This document shows, one piece after another, positions 47,130 through 58,384 of a DNA stretch of 64,000 bases. Under the pieces are notes generated by a model, which was given only the letters and a program-made list of their open reading frames with translations, ran no database searches and was not told the DNA's origin. This DNA is from Thermothielavioides terrestris NRRL 8126 (taxonomy: Eukaryota > Ascomycota > Sordariomycetes > Sordariales > Chaetomiaceae): contig NC_016458.1 in NCBI RefSeq assembly GCF_000226115.1, positions 6,730,001-6,794,000 on the forward strand, in the 5' to 3' direction. How positions within the stretch are numbered: position 1 is the stretch's first letter; every line of letters starts with the position of its first letter. The position numbers were made by a program, and so were the translations under genes.

Positions 47130-47474
47130 CGGTCTAGGACGCCAAGCAACACTGATATCATCACGCGCAACCGGCTGTTTGAATAGAAGCTGTTATCTCT
47201 TGACGTCACTTTTGGGAGGAGCCGTCAACCAAAGTAAACAGCCGCTCGCCGAAGACAATAAGTCCGCGGTAACAGCTTGAACCAAGCGTCTTGACGGTTG
47301 GGTTGTTTTCCCTTCCCGACTTTGGCTAAACTTGCTTCCTAATGGTGTTTTTCTAATCATTTTTTATTTTATTTCTTTGGACCCAGCGAAAAGGACAGAG
47401 CATTGCTGTGATGCCCCCCTACCCTCCAACGGACAAACCGCAGCGAGCGCGCCCGAGGCAACTGAAGTAACAGG

Positions 47475-49008
47475 CTACCGGCGCCTGATCTCACGCAGCG
47501 GGTGTGTCAGATGGGACACTCGCAGTTCCCAATTCACTCCGCGAATAGCCGGGGGCATCAGTGTTCGTCCTGGAGGCGCCACTTCGCTCTCCGGGGGCGC
47601 GATCTCCCGGCCGATGGGTGTCGCTTCTCCGTCCGAAGGCGTGACTCCTCCGTCCGAGCACGGCTCCCCTCCCACCAGTGGCTGCTGATCAGGACTGGGC
47701 CGGCGGGCTGGTGCGAAGAGGGAAAGTCTGGGATTTCCTCTGTAAAGTCGGACGGATGACCCGCTCGCGCCGCCGCTGCTCTGCTGGGTCGGGGGCGGGG
47801 CTTCGAATTTCGGCCTACCGCGGTAGTATTGGACGGGGGTGTTGCAGATGCTGGATCCGGGGTCACGCTGGCCAGCCCTGTTTGCGTTGCCGGCCGAGCG
47901 GCTCCTCCTGCGGTAGAATCTGGGAGGCGTTGTGGAGGTGCTGGGCGGTTGGCGGGGCGTGGAGGCGATCCGGCGATCCTCAGCTGGCAGCTCGTACGGA
48001 GGGCGAACGAGTCCCGCTACCGGCGTGGCCGGCAGCTCCACCGGCGCAGTGTTGGCTGCCGGAAGCTCGGCCATAGGCAGAGGATCCAGCACAGGATAGC
48101 TGTAGGCTGGTGGAGGTACGAGATCTGCGCGATGCACAGCATCGGGGGACGCGGGCAGGTCGGAGACGCCCTGAGCGGGACCGAGAAAGTTGGCGTGTAG
48201 ATCCTTCTCGCGCTTGCGATTTCGGACCGCCTTCAAGTAGGTGCACGCCAGTATGGCCGCTCCAAGCAGCAGACCGAGACCAGTCGCCGCGCCGACAAAG
48301 ATGCCGGCGATCTGTCCCGGGGAGTAGCGTGACCCGTCATCCTCGACGGCATACTGCAGTGCGAACACGGTGCGCGATACAGTCACTGTGGACTTGGACG
48401 CTACTGAAGCCGCAGCGTTGATCGTTGTCGTGATCGGCGGCGGCGTCATGTCCTCCGTAACGGAACTGTGGCACGGCGTTTCCCCTCCCAGGAGGGTGGT
48501 CCACGGAGTGAAGCCGCTATCCAGGTCAGTGTTCAGCCGGAACACTCAGAATTTTCTTCGACGTACTTGGGGCAACAGCTTCCGGACACTGAGTAGTAGT
48601 CCGCCGGGCATCTGTTCATGACTGCCTCGCTCGCATCATGTGGCTGGGGATACACTGAGGCGTTTGTCCCCTGGACGGGAGTCTCTGGGGTGAACGGGCA
48701 GCAGTCGGGCTGGCTGTCGATGCACCCAATGAACGGGGCGTAATACGCCAATGTGCCATAGTCGATGAGCGTGTAGTGTGCCACGGCGCAGCGGTCTATC
48801 AGGATGGTGCCGGTCCCGGTGAACCGAGGCTGGAAAGGAGAGCTTTGCGCCGGGAGAAGGGTCCCTCCTTGAATTCGCGGAGGTGGCGGTGATAATGAAG
48901 TGAAGGAAGGTGGCCTGGTAACGAGGGCAAGTCAGCGGCTGGGTGTTAGTGTTGAGAAGGCCACGGCCGTGCTCCCGCCCGGGCTCGGGCCACGACTCAC
49001 CGGCCCAT
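47475..49008 (-). CDS. Fungal single-pass membrane protein with Cys-rich ectodomain
   Basis: Exons 48567-48914 and 47475-48516, plus a proposed 8-bp first exon (49001-49008, ATGGGCCG), join in frame to 465 residues. The ectodomain contains FTGTGTILIDRCAVAHYTLI, YYAPFIGCIDSQPDCCPF, CPADYYSVSGSCCP and, across the second intron, NGFTPWTTLLGGETPC. I recall this Cys pattern from a widespread group of unassigned ascomycete surface proteins. A transmembrane helix follows (GQIAGIFVGAATGLGLLLGAA) with a basic stop-transfer sequence (RNRKREKD). The cytoplasmic tail is rich in Pro, Ala and Arg. The layout suggests a plasma-membrane or cell-wall sensor-like protein, but function is unknown. No signal peptide is evident with the proposed start, so the N-terminus is the weakest part of the model. 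Confidence 0.75.
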
Positions 49009-50488
49009 TATAGGAGCTGGCGGCACGCGCGCTGGAGGACTGATCGCAGCCGCGTATCGTAAGAAGCATGTCACTTATGATACAGGACTGGGTTCGACCT
49101 ACGCTCCAGATGCTGATGAGGCCATGGTCTGGCTCTGGAAGACCGTCATATGACCTCGACGCGGAAGTGACGAGGAAGGGCCACGGTGCGGCAAAGGAGT
49201 CACGGCGGTGGCATAAGCCGTTTTGGGCACCACTGCCAGGAGTAGCCGTCCTATCTTGGGGACCGCGAGAAGTCTTGACTGGGAGCAAAACGAGGTATGT
49301 CTCGAGGGTTGCACCAGTTCGAAGAGTTCGAAGATGACGGTGGTGGTGTTCCGCCCAAAGGGCAGAGATTGCAGAACGGTCACGTATTCCCATCTTATCC
49401 TGAGGGCTTCCCATCTTATCCTGAGCATCATGCAAGCTTGACGTTATCTCGCAAAACGTCACGAGTGTGTCGAGCCCGTCACATGGCGCCCTATCTTAGA
49501 GAAAAAGGCCGATGAAGAAGCCGAGAGCGCCAACATCGGGTACGGCTTCCGGGTCCCAGGCATCGCAACGGACCTGGTGCCTTGAACCATTGCCCTTTGG
49601 CCAGCCAGCGTCGGCCTGTTTCGATCTTGCATAGATGGGGCACGAGCATGTGGTCTTCAACATCGACCCCATTTTCCATTGTGGTTCCAGAACTTGACCG
49701 AACGACGTGACCGTTCAGTTGGCCAGTTGGGCCAGAGCGAGCCCAGCACGTGGGGACGGTAGTCTTGTGGCTGCCCATGAATGAATGCAAAGTCGTCGAA
49801 ATACCCAAGTACTCGGGACAGACCATGCCATGTCTGGTCTTATCATCCAGGGCTGAAACGGAGGTAAGGTATCATGGAACGGCCGAGGAAAGCGTCTTCT
49901 GTTCGGCCAAGGGGGCATGCTCCCAGGTACATGCTTGTCCCCTCCCCAGTGACTTGACGAGCAATGTTGTTGTTTCGGTACGTTATCCGTCTAGATTTGA
50001 TGTAGCATCAAGCAGCAACTCTCCGAGGTTTTGGGTGTTGATAAGTGGTCCGTTTCCGTACACTACACTAAGTCGAGGAGGGACATGAGATGAAACAGAA
50101 TGACGTTCGTAAGGATGGGAATTAGGAAGTGGCCTACAACTCTACAGTTTACTGCGTAGATCCACACTGAGCCTAGACCTTGAATTGCATTACGCAGGAC
50201 TTAAATCGCACCGTTACACGCACCCTCCCGGTGGGCGCAGTGGCGATGTGGGGCTCGGGTGCAGTGCTCGGGCATTCCACTGTTGACCCCCGGAAGTTAG
50301 GTGGGGTGCGTGGGGCTCAGGGCAGCACCGTGACGCCACTGCAACTGCGGATCGGCCCCGATCCGGACGGGACCCTCCAATACCTACAAGCTTCAACATT
50401 GGCCGCTCGTCCTCATGACCGCCAGGCGCTTGTGCAGGTGCCGCTGAGCACTGCAGGGCCACCAAGACACTAAGACGACCGGCCGACG
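49009..50488. other. Divergent intergenic region, membrane protein / FIG4
   Basis: 1480 bp between two divergent start codons. No gene recognised. Holds an 18-bp direct repeat (49387-49425) and an ACACTACACTA motif at 50059-50070. Confidence 0.55.
49387..49425. repeat. Direct repeat, 18-bp unit, two copies
   Basis: TTCCCATCTTATCCTGAG occurs twice, at 49387-49404 and 49408-49425, separated by GGC. Confidence 0.85.
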
Positions 50489-53400
50489 ATGGCTGATGCG
50501 GTGGAGACGGAGCTCGCCGGCACCGGCGCCAGCGTCATTGTCGTTGCGCCCTCCTCGCAGAATGCGCCGTCGCCACAGCAAGAACGCCACCAGCCACAGC
50601 AGCAGCAGCAACCACAACCACAACCGCAACAACGAGCGCCCGACGCAGCCAAGGACCCGGCCGAGCCTATCTTCCCGCTGCTCCACAACAATGCCGGCGC
50701 CGACGCCGACTCGGTCACCTCGGGGGCCTCGGGTCCCTCGCGCGCCGCCGGCGGCGTGGGTGAGGACAACGACGAGGACGAGCCCGCCGTTGCCCGCCCC
50801 TTCCACCGCACCTCGAGCCCTGATGTGCCGTCGCGACCTGGACTGGGCAAGACCGTCGAGGATGCCGACGACGACGAAGGGCGCGGCGGGGGAGCCACCT
50901 GCGCCGGCAACGGCCTACCGCGGCCGCGCCTGAAGCAGCAGATGCACCGCTTCAGCCTGTACGAGACGGCCAGCCGCTTCTACATCGTCGGTGGCGACGT
51001 GACCGAGAAGCGCTACCGCATCCTCAAGATCGATCGCACCAATGAGGACGCCTCAGAGCTGAGCATCACCGACGACAAGACCGTGTACTCGCAGAAGGAC
51101 ATGAACCAGCTGCTCGACACCATCGACGATGGCAACAAGGGGACCGGCGGCCTGAAGCTGCGCTGCACCACCTGGGGCCTGCTGGGCTTCATCAAGTTCA
51201 CGGGACCCTACTACATGCTGCTGATCACCAAGAAGAGCACCGTCGCCATGATCGGCGGCCACTACGTCTACCAGATCGACGGCACCGACCTCATCCCGCT
51301 GACCTCTCCCAACTTCAAGATGGACCAGCGCAACACCGAGGAGTCGCGCTTCCTGAGCATCCTCAACAACTTGGACCTGACCCGGTCCTTCTACTACAGC
51401 TACTCGTACGACATCACCCGCACTCTGCAGCACAACATCGCCCGCGAACGGACAGCCCTGCTCAGCGGCCGTCCGTGCTCTGCCGACGACGACTTCAACC
51501 CCATGTTCGTTTGGAATCACCACCTGCTCCAGCCGGCCGCGAAGGTCCTCAACGCCCCGTTCGACTGGTGCCGCCCCATCATCCACGGATACATCGACCA
51601 GGCCGCCGTGTCTGTCTATGGGCGGACTGCCCATATCACCGTCATCGCTCGCCGCAGCCGGTTCTTTGCCGGCGCCAGGTTCCTCAAGCGGGGCGCCAAC
51701 GACCTGGGATACGTGGCCAACGACGTCGAGACGGAGCAAATCGTGTCCGAGGCCATGACTACGTCGTTCCACGCGCCGGGACCCAGGTTCTTTGCCAGCC
51801 CAACTTACACGTCGTACGTGCAGCACCGCGGCTCCATCCCGCTCTACTGGACGCAGGACAATACCGGCGTCACCCCGAAGCCGCCGATCGAGCTGAACCT
51901 GGTCGACCCTTTCTACACGGCGGCCGCCCTGCACTTCGACAATCTGTTTGAGCGCTACGGCGCGCCCATCTACGTGCTGAACCTGATCAAGGCTCGCGAG
52001 CGGACGCCGCGCGAGAGCAAGCTGCTGGACGAGTACACTCGCGCCATTGCCTATCTCAACCAGTTCTTGCCCGCCGACAAGAAGATCATCTATCGCGCAT
52101 GGGATATGTCGCGCGCCGCCAAGAGCCGCGATCAAGATGTCATCGGCACCCTCGAGACCATCGCTGAGGACGTCGTCAGAACAACGGGCTTCTTCCAGAA
52201 TGGCGACGGCCACACCACCCCGATCCGGGTGCAGAACGGCGTGGCGCGGACCAATTGCATCGACTGCCTGGACCGGACGAATGCCGCCCAGTTTGTCATT
52301 GGCAAGCGCGCCCTGGGCTACCAGCTCCATGCCCTCGGCATCCTAGGCGAGACCACGGTCGAGTACGACACCGATGCGGTCAACCTGTTCACCCATATGT
52401 GGCACGACCACGGCGACACCATTGCCGTGCAGTATGGCGGGTCGCAGCTGGTCAACACCATGGAGACGTACCGCAAGATCAACCAGTGGACCAGCCATTC
52501 GCGCGACATGATCGAGAGCTTCAAGCGCTACTACAACAATTCGTTCCTCGACGGCCAACGCCAGGAGGCGTACAACCTATTCCTGGGCAACTACATCTTT
52601 GCGCAGGGGCAACCCATGCTCTGGGACCTGGCCACGGACTACTACCTCCACCACGAGGACCCGCGTACCTGGCTCGAGAAGCGGAAGCGCGACTACATTA
52701 ACTGGTACACCCCCGAGTTTCTGGAGCCGCGCGTGCTCCCGCCGTACCCCGCCATTAAGCCAGCGGCAACCAAGAAACCCATATCCGCATACGATGACTA
52801 CTGGCTCGAATACTACCGCCCGTCCACGCTCTCCTCGTTTCCCAAGATGTTCCCTTACAAGATGAATTCGACTATCAAATACATCCCCTTCAAGTCGACC
52901 CTGGACGGTCGCTATGATCTCAGCCCGTTCCGGGTGCGCACCGAGACCGACGGCGACGCCCAGGAGAAGCGGAAGGCCAAGAAGGAAGTTTCCATCGTCG
53001 CGCCGCAAGACCTGGCCCGCTTGGCCGACGACACGGAGACGTCCTCCGTCAGCGAGAAGCCTTCTAGTCCAACGCCCAGCGCCACCGCCGGCCACCACAG
53101 CCGCAGCATGTCGCTCCACCGCTGGTTGCACGAGAAACAGCAGGGCCCTAACGGAACCTCGCACCACAGCAACAATCACCACCACTCTGGCCATCACCAG
53201 CGCCACAGCAGCCTCACCGATGAACCGGCCTCGCCCTTCGCCTCCGCACCACCCTCCCACCAGCACCACCCTCCTCCTTCTCACCCCGAGCATCATTACC
53301 ACCACCACCACGATCATCACAGTCACCACCACCACCCCCACAGCCAACACCCACAGTATCAGCAACAACAACACCCCCTACCCCGCTCCACCACCGCCGC

Positions 53401-53983
53401 GGCGGCGGACAAGCCGCACAAGACGGCGCTGGAGAAGTCGCGCGCGGCGCAGTGGACCTTCGCGCAGGTGGTGCACGACAGCCTCAACCCGAGCGTCAGC
53501 GCGGCCGAGGCGGCCGACTACGCGCGCTACGTCGCGCACCCGCACAACCTGCCGCTCGTCGTCTCGTCGGACCTGCTGCCCGCCGAGGCCGACGCGGTCG
53601 AGCCCGAGTACGTGCGCTTCGTGCACGGCCGGTGGCGCGTCGAGGGCCTGGGCTCCCTGCCCGAGTGGGAGGCGGGGGGGAACAGCACCACCGCCCCCCA
53701 TGGAAGCTGGGGTGCGAGTGGGAATGGGCATGGGAGCGGCGGGGATGAGTTTAGGCAGGGGTTAATTGCGGGTGGTGGTGGGGGTGGGGGTAGTAGTGGC
53801 GTGGAATCTGCTACCGGGGAAGCGGAACGCGAAGAGGGCGACCGGGCGCTGTACGTCGAGACGGTGCGCGTTGCGGAGAACCCGCTCACGGTCACGGAGG
53901 AGGACGCGCTCAAGAAGCGGTACAAGGCGTACCGCAAGTGGCTGCGGGGCAAGAGCCTGTTTAAGCAGCAGCCGGTGGACTAG
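50489..53983 (+). CDS. FIG4: Polyphosphoinositide phosphatase Fig4 (SAC domain)
   Basis: A single exon encodes 1164 residues, longer than yeast Fig4 (about 880) because of low-complexity ends. The N-terminal 150 residues are Gln/Ala/Asp-rich. The SAC domain covers roughly residues 150-660, with FSLYETASRFYIVGGDVTEK, LGFIKFTGPYYMLLITK, the catalytic CX5RT motif in RTNCIDCLDRTNAAQ (Cys at about 590, Arg 596) and QYGGSQLVNTMETYRKINQW. A downstream region conserved in Fig4 (LWDLATDYYLHH, YINWYTPEFLEPR) excludes plain Sac1, and no membrane anchor is present. Fig4 acts with Vac14 and the Fab1 kinase on the vacuole/endosome membrane, removing the 5-phosphate of PI(3,5)P2. Residues about 890-965 form a histidine-rich segment with many HHH runs followed by glutamines. 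Stop codons of FIG4 and TTI2 are 156 bp apart on opposite strands. Confidence 0.95.
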   Translation: MADAVETELAGTGASVIVVAPSSQNAPSPQQERHQPQQQQQPQPQPQQRAPDAAKDPAEPIFPLLHNNAGADADSVTSGASGPSRAAGGVGEDNDEDEPAVARPFHRTSSPDVPSRPGLGKTVEDADDDEGRGGGATCAGNGLPRPRLKQQMHRFSLYETASRFYIVGGDVTEKRYRILKIDRTNEDASELSITDDKTVYSQKDMNQLLDTIDDGNKGTGGLKLRCTTWGLLGFIKFTGPYYMLLITKKSTVAMIGGHYVYQIDGTDLIPLTSPNFKMDQRNTEESRFLSILNNLDLTRSFYYSYSYDITRTLQHNIARERTALLSGRPCSADDDFNPMFVWNHHLLQPAAKVLNAPFDWCRPIIHGYIDQAAVSVYGRTAHITVIARRSRFFAGARFLKRGANDLGYVANDVETEQIVSEAMTTSFHAPGPRFFASPTYTSYVQHRGSIPLYWTQDNTGVTPKPPIELNLVDPFYTAAALHFDNLFERYGAPIYVLNLIKARERTPRESKLLDEYTRAIAYLNQFLPADKKIIYRAWDMSRAAKSRDQDVIGTLETIAEDVVRTTGFFQNGDGHTTPIRVQNGVARTNCIDCLDRTNAAQFVIGKRALGYQLHALGILGETTVEYDTDAVNLFTHMWHDHGDTIAVQYGGSQLVNTMETYRKINQWTSHSRDMIESFKRYYNNSFLDGQRQEAYNLFLGNYIFAQGQPMLWDLATDYYLHHEDPRTWLEKRKRDYINWYTPEFLEPRVLPPYPAIKPAATKKPISAYDDYWLEYYRPSTLSSFPKMFPYKMNSTIKYIPFKSTLDGRYDLSPFRVRTETDGDAQEKRKAKKEVSIVAPQDLARLADDTETSSVSEKPSSPTPSATAGHHSRSMSLHRWLHEKQQGPNGTSHHSNNHHHSGHHQRHSSLTDEPASPFASAPPSHQHHPPPSHPEHHYHHHHDHHSHHHHPHSQHPQYQQQQHPLPRSTTAAAADKPHKTALEKSRAAQWTFAQVVHDSLNPSVSAAEAADYARYVAHPHNLPLVVSSDLLPAEADAVEPEYVRFVHGRWRVEGLGSLPEWEAGGNSTTAPHGSWGASGNGHGSGGDEFRQGLIAGGGGGGGSSGVESATGEAEREEGDRALYVETVRVAENPLTVTEEDALKKRYKAYRKWLRGKSLFKQQPVD

Positions 53984-54139
53984 GAGATGCCGGCGGCGCT
54001 GACGGCCGGGTTTGGTCGCCGTCGTCCTGCTGGACGCGGGGATGTGTGGGAGGGGCGGGTCGCGGGGCGGTGAGTCGGCTGCGACCGGGGGGCCGGGGGG
54101 AATAACCCGGCGTCGAGAAAAAGAGAAACTGGGGAAGGT

Positions 54140-56189
54140 TCAGCTGGATGGGAACAGCTGGGCCAGGCGGGGCTCCTTCGCCAGCAGCGGCGCGACATGT
54201 GACGACAGATTGATCGGCCCCTGCTCGGCCGTCTTGAGCACGGCTGCGAGCGCCTGGGCCGAGGTCGCCAGCTGCCGCTCGATGGCGGCGTAGGTTGCTT
54301 CTGTGCCCGCCGCACGCCTGTCGTGCTCGGCCACGTGCAGCCAGCAGAGGGCGAGCGCGTTGATGATCTCGTCCTGCCAGGGCGAGGCCGGGATCCGCGG
54401 CCAGCAGTTGGCGAGGACCGCTTGGAGCGCGCCGACGGCGGCCAGAAGCGTCCCCGGAGCGACGGGCGCGAACGGGTCGGTCATGATGGCGGAGAGCATT
54501 GGGATCAGGTCCTGTACGAGAGGCATTAATATTATAGTGAGCGGCGTCTGGGGGGACAAGTCTGCTTCCTTCGGAGAGCCGCTCGCTCACCTTGAGATGC
54601 TTCACGGCGTGGATGCCCATCTCGTTCACGATCGCCTCCGTCTGCTGGCAGAGCACTTCGACGAGGCGGACGTGCGCCTTGGCGTGGAAATACGCCATGA
54701 ACACGCCGTCGCGGAGCATTCTGTCCAGCAGGCCGTTCTTCGGCCCGCCGGGGATGCCGTCCTTGCCAGCGCGGGGCTGCTTGTTCGCGAGGCTGAGCAG
54801 CGCGCCGTAGGCGGGCTCGAGCAGCTCGACCGACTCGGCCTCGGGCGTCAGGCTGGGGAGGAAGGCGAGGGTCGGGAAGACGGCGTCTTCGAAGACCTTG
54901 GCTAGGCCCGTGTCGTGCAGCGTCCTGTCTGGGAACTTGGACAGGAAGTCGGTCAGGGTGAGCAAGCCCTGCCGGCGGATCGGCGTGGTTGAGTCGTCGG
55001 CTAGGGCGAGGAGGACGGGGATGAAGAGAGGCCAGTGCTGGGCAATCAGTTGGGTCTTGAGATTGTATGGAACGCTCAGCGTTAGCTATGTATAACTTTT
55101 GTTTGATGATACCCCCTTTACCGAGTAAAATTAATAAAACACACGGGAAATGAACTCACGTCTGCTTCATGGACTGCCCACGCTACGGCCGGGATGGCTC
55201 GGAGGTCGGTGTACTTCCACGGCTTGGTCAAGGCCGAGTCGTCCGGGATGTTCTCGCCGCGAGCCGCCGAGCTGTCCGCGTACTCTGCCTTCCGACCGGA
55301 CGCCGTGATGGATGCCGGTTTGGCCCTGGAGAAGAGCGGGCGGAGGTAGCTCTGCAGGACAACCTCGGTGATGAAGTGCTCCTTCGTGGGCATCGCATCC
55401 CTGAACTGCTGCTCGAGAAGCCTCGTTGCTGCGGCCTTGGCCTCGGGCGTCGTCCAGTCACGCGTCTGATCTGCGAAGGCTACAAGGGTGAGCAGGACCT
55501 CGTCGTCCAGCCGCACGGGGCTGGCGAGCTTCATGAGCGCTTCGAGAGACTGGATGCCGAGAGAGGAAAAGGTCGTGCAGTATTGGACGAGCTGTTCGCG
55601 GGCCTGGGTGAGGGTCTCGTTGAAGACTGCCCCCGGCGATGAGTCTCGCATTCATCTGGGAGATAGATTATGAGACAGTGCTGTTTGAGCATACCTGCGG
55701 GTAGGTCACCGTCTTGATCTACGCCTTCCCCCTGAGAGACGGCGGGAGCGATGATCTTGGTGATGCTGTTTGCGAGGTCTCCGACAGCGTCCTGGTCTGC
55801 GGATGACCGCCGGACACGGTCTTCGCAGCGCAGGCAGACGAGGACGGCCAGGAGTTGTGCACGCACCTCGGCAATCTGGGGCGGATGGTTAGATTCAGCT
55901 GACAGAGGACAATAAGGAGCTGTGGTGCCTCACGTTGGTGCTGCTCACTGCCGGCTTCGTCGCAGAGGCCCTGCCCAGGGGCTCTCTTACCGCGTCCGCG
56001 AGCTCTCCGAGGGTGAACGATTCCGGAACATCTAAGGTTGCGGCAGGTTGCCCGTCAGCGACCGGCACCGGCATAGTGTATCAACACGTCGCTTCGAAAC
56101 TTACGATGGGAGAGATGCTTGCGCGCTGCCTCGGGGGACTCGGTCGACTCCACCTGCGCCGCTGCGCCTGAGAGTTTATACCACGACAT
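54140..56189 (-). CDS. TTI2: Tel2-interacting protein 2 (Tti2)
   Basis: Six exons (56105-56189, 55934-56031, 55695-55875, 55160-55644, 54591-55055, 54140-54511) join in frame to 561 residues. The protein is an all-helical HEAT-like repeat protein. The most characteristic part is HWPLFIPVLLALADDSTTPI, then RRQGLLTLTDFLSKFP, followed by LLEPAYGALLSLA, DRMLRDGVFMAYFHAKAHVR and the C-terminal NALALCWLHVAEHD. In yeast and mammals Tti2 works with Tel2 and Tti1 as a co-chaperone that stabilises PIKK kinases (TOR, ATM/Tel1, ATR/Mec1). The acceptor of the third intron was placed at GCGAG/ACTC (55644/55645), because the nearer CAG would leave the frame. The family assignment rests on the C-terminal half. 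Confidence 0.88.
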
Positions 56190-56577
56190 GTCGAAGCCGC
56201 CCTGTGATCAAATACGGGTTGTCCGCAGCTAGAGCAGGCTGTTGCGTTGTGGAGGAAGGTGGCTGAAGTGAGTTGATGGGCTGATTATGCGTTGTTGAGT
56301 TGCTGTGTAAAGCTCAACCTGGCATCGAGCTGCTCAGGTTGTAGGCCACTCAAGCAATCAGCAGGCATGTAGGTAAGCGGCGTGGGCGTGGGGCATGGAG
56401 GCGCTGAAAGCCCGCTGTAGTTTGGTGGGTCGGCCACTAAAACCTCCTTCTAGGGTCCAGGTAAGGTATGTACAGTACACAGTAAATACACGGCGACCTC
56501 CTGAACTGAGGTGGTTTGACAAGCGCGATTCAACACGATCTGGGTATCCTGTTCATCTATCTACTTAGAGCTCGACC
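56190..56577. other. Intergenic between TTI2 start and CCA1 stop
   Basis: 388 bp containing the TTI2 promoter and CCA1 3' region. Nothing else seen. Confidence 0.6.
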
Positions 56578-58384
56578 TCAACGAATCCCCAGCTCGTCTC
56601 TCCTCCGCCGCACCTCCTCGATAGCGCCGGCCGGATCGTCCACCCCTGGATTCCTCAGCTGCCACGCCAGCGCCACGTCCAACGCCGCGCCCATCCACTT
56701 GCCCGGCTTCACGCCGAGCGCTGCAGTCAGGATCTTGCCGTCGACCAGACGCTTGATAGACGGCGCGTTCATGACGTCCAGCTCGACAAGATGGTCCAGG
56801 AATTGCTGCCATTCCGCGAGCACCGCCTCCTGCGAGCTGCTGCTGCCTCCTGCGTCCTTGCCCATTCCCACGCGAACTTCTACATCCACCAGGACGGCGA
56901 ACAGCACCTGCAGCCGCCAGTGCCCGCCGCGGGTGTCCCAGTCTCGGATGGCCATGCCAAAGCGGTCCCGCTCGTGCAGACCCTCCCTCCTGTCGCGAAC
57001 GACGTCTCGGAGCTCCAGAATGGCGTGCCGGTGGCGGTGGGCGGCCGTGATGAGGTCGCACAGCTTGTTGGGCGCCTTGAAGCCCTCTCTCGCCGCCTGC
57101 GCGGGAAGCGGCGGCGCGGGCTTCCCTGACTTCATGGGTGGATCGTCCGGCAGCTGCTCCCAGGGCGTGAGAGTGGCCAGCGACCAGGCGTAGTACCGCG
57201 CTTCCTCGCCCGTGACGAGCAAGTCGTAGATGGAGCCGGGCGTCTTGTTGGCCTCGAGCAGCGCCAGACACTCGTAGGCCGTCTTCCACGCCGTCGCGTC
57301 CGGCTTGGGCATGTCTTCACGCCCAGGGTTCGTGAACACGGCGTGGTAGAGCCCGAGTCGGTCGAGAAGCCGCAGCGACTCCACGGGTTGCTGACCTGCA
57401 ACCGTACCGCAAAGTTCAGCCTTCACTAATCCGCTTCTCATCACAAAAGCAGGACAACCCACCTTTCAACATCTTCTCCAACTCTTCGCCAATCCTCTCC
57501 CTGCTGATCTTGACCCGCAACCTCCCCAGCACCCGCTCGTCCGCCATGACCCTCTCGGCCTCCGGATCAATGCGGAACCCCAACCGGCTCGCAAACCGAA
57601 TCAGCCTCAACACCCGCAGCGGATCGTCCAGGAAGGTCTGCAGCGGCTCCATCGGCGTGCGAAGCAAGCCCTCCTCCAGGTCCCTCAGCCCGCCGACGAA
57701 ATCCTCTACCTGGCCGGTATGCAGGTTGTAGAACAGCGCGTTGACGGACGCGTCGCGGCGCAGGGCGTCCTCCTCGGCGGTGCCGAACTCGACCACGGGG
57801 TTCCTGCTCTCGGCCGTGTAGGTCTCCTTCCGCAGGTTCACGAAGTCGACGTCTAGGCCGCACAGGCGGATGGTGCTGGTTTCCAGGTGCTTCGACTTGT
57901 CCGGGTTGCGCGGCACCGTGTGCAGGCGGCCGACGTCGCCGTCGGCCAGCCCGTGGCGCGCCCGGTGCGCCGGCTCGTCGCAGTAGACCCGCAGCCGGTC
58001 GACGAAGGCCTCGCCCGTCATCGCGTTGATCGCCGTGTCGATGTCGTGCGACGCGATGCCCAGCAGCTTGTCGCGCACCCAGCCGCCGGCCCAGCGCAGG
58101 ACCAGGGGCTCGCGCGGCGGCGGCCCCTGCTGGTGCAGGTCCTGCTCGTCGATGTATTTGGCGGCGTCGAGGAGGAGCTGTTTGAGCTGCTCCTCGCGCG
58201 CGGTGAGGGTGATGGAGGTGGATATGGGGCGTGCAGGCATCGCGACGGTGAGTTTCTTGGACGGAGACGAGGGGCTTGCTGGTGGGGGAGATGAGATTTG
58301 CTGGAGCTTGCGCTTCATGAGGCTCAAAATGTTGGAGCAGCTTGAGATGCGCAGGGCCTGGATCCGGGCAAGTCCGACGAGCAT
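56578..58384 (-). CDS. CCA1: CCA-adding enzyme, ATP(CTP):tRNA nucleotidyltransferase
   Basis: Two exons (57463-58384 and 56578-57395) join in frame to 579 residues. Class II nucleotidyltransferase motifs are present: LVLRWAGGWVRDKLLGI (about 94-110), metal-binding HDIDTAIN (Asp 114 and 116), EEDALRRDASVNALFYN, VEDFVGGLRDLEEGLLRTP, and DDPLRVLRLIRFASRLGFRI with the following EELEKMLKG. The enzyme adds the CCA end to tRNAs without a template, in nucleus/cytosol and mitochondria. The frame has ATGs at codons 1, 23 and 49. The first 22 residues (MLVGLARIQALRISSCSN) are basic and hydroxylated like a mitochondrial presequence, so two start sites could give mitochondrial and cytosolic forms, as in yeast CCA1. 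The 67-bp intron interrupts the sequence just after the motif E-type helix. Confidence 0.95.

Noticed and set aside
51053..52330. Long minus-strand frame of 425 codons antisense to FIG4
   Set aside because: GC-rich third positions of FIG4 keep the antisense free of stops; composition is atypical and the sense protein is unmistakable.
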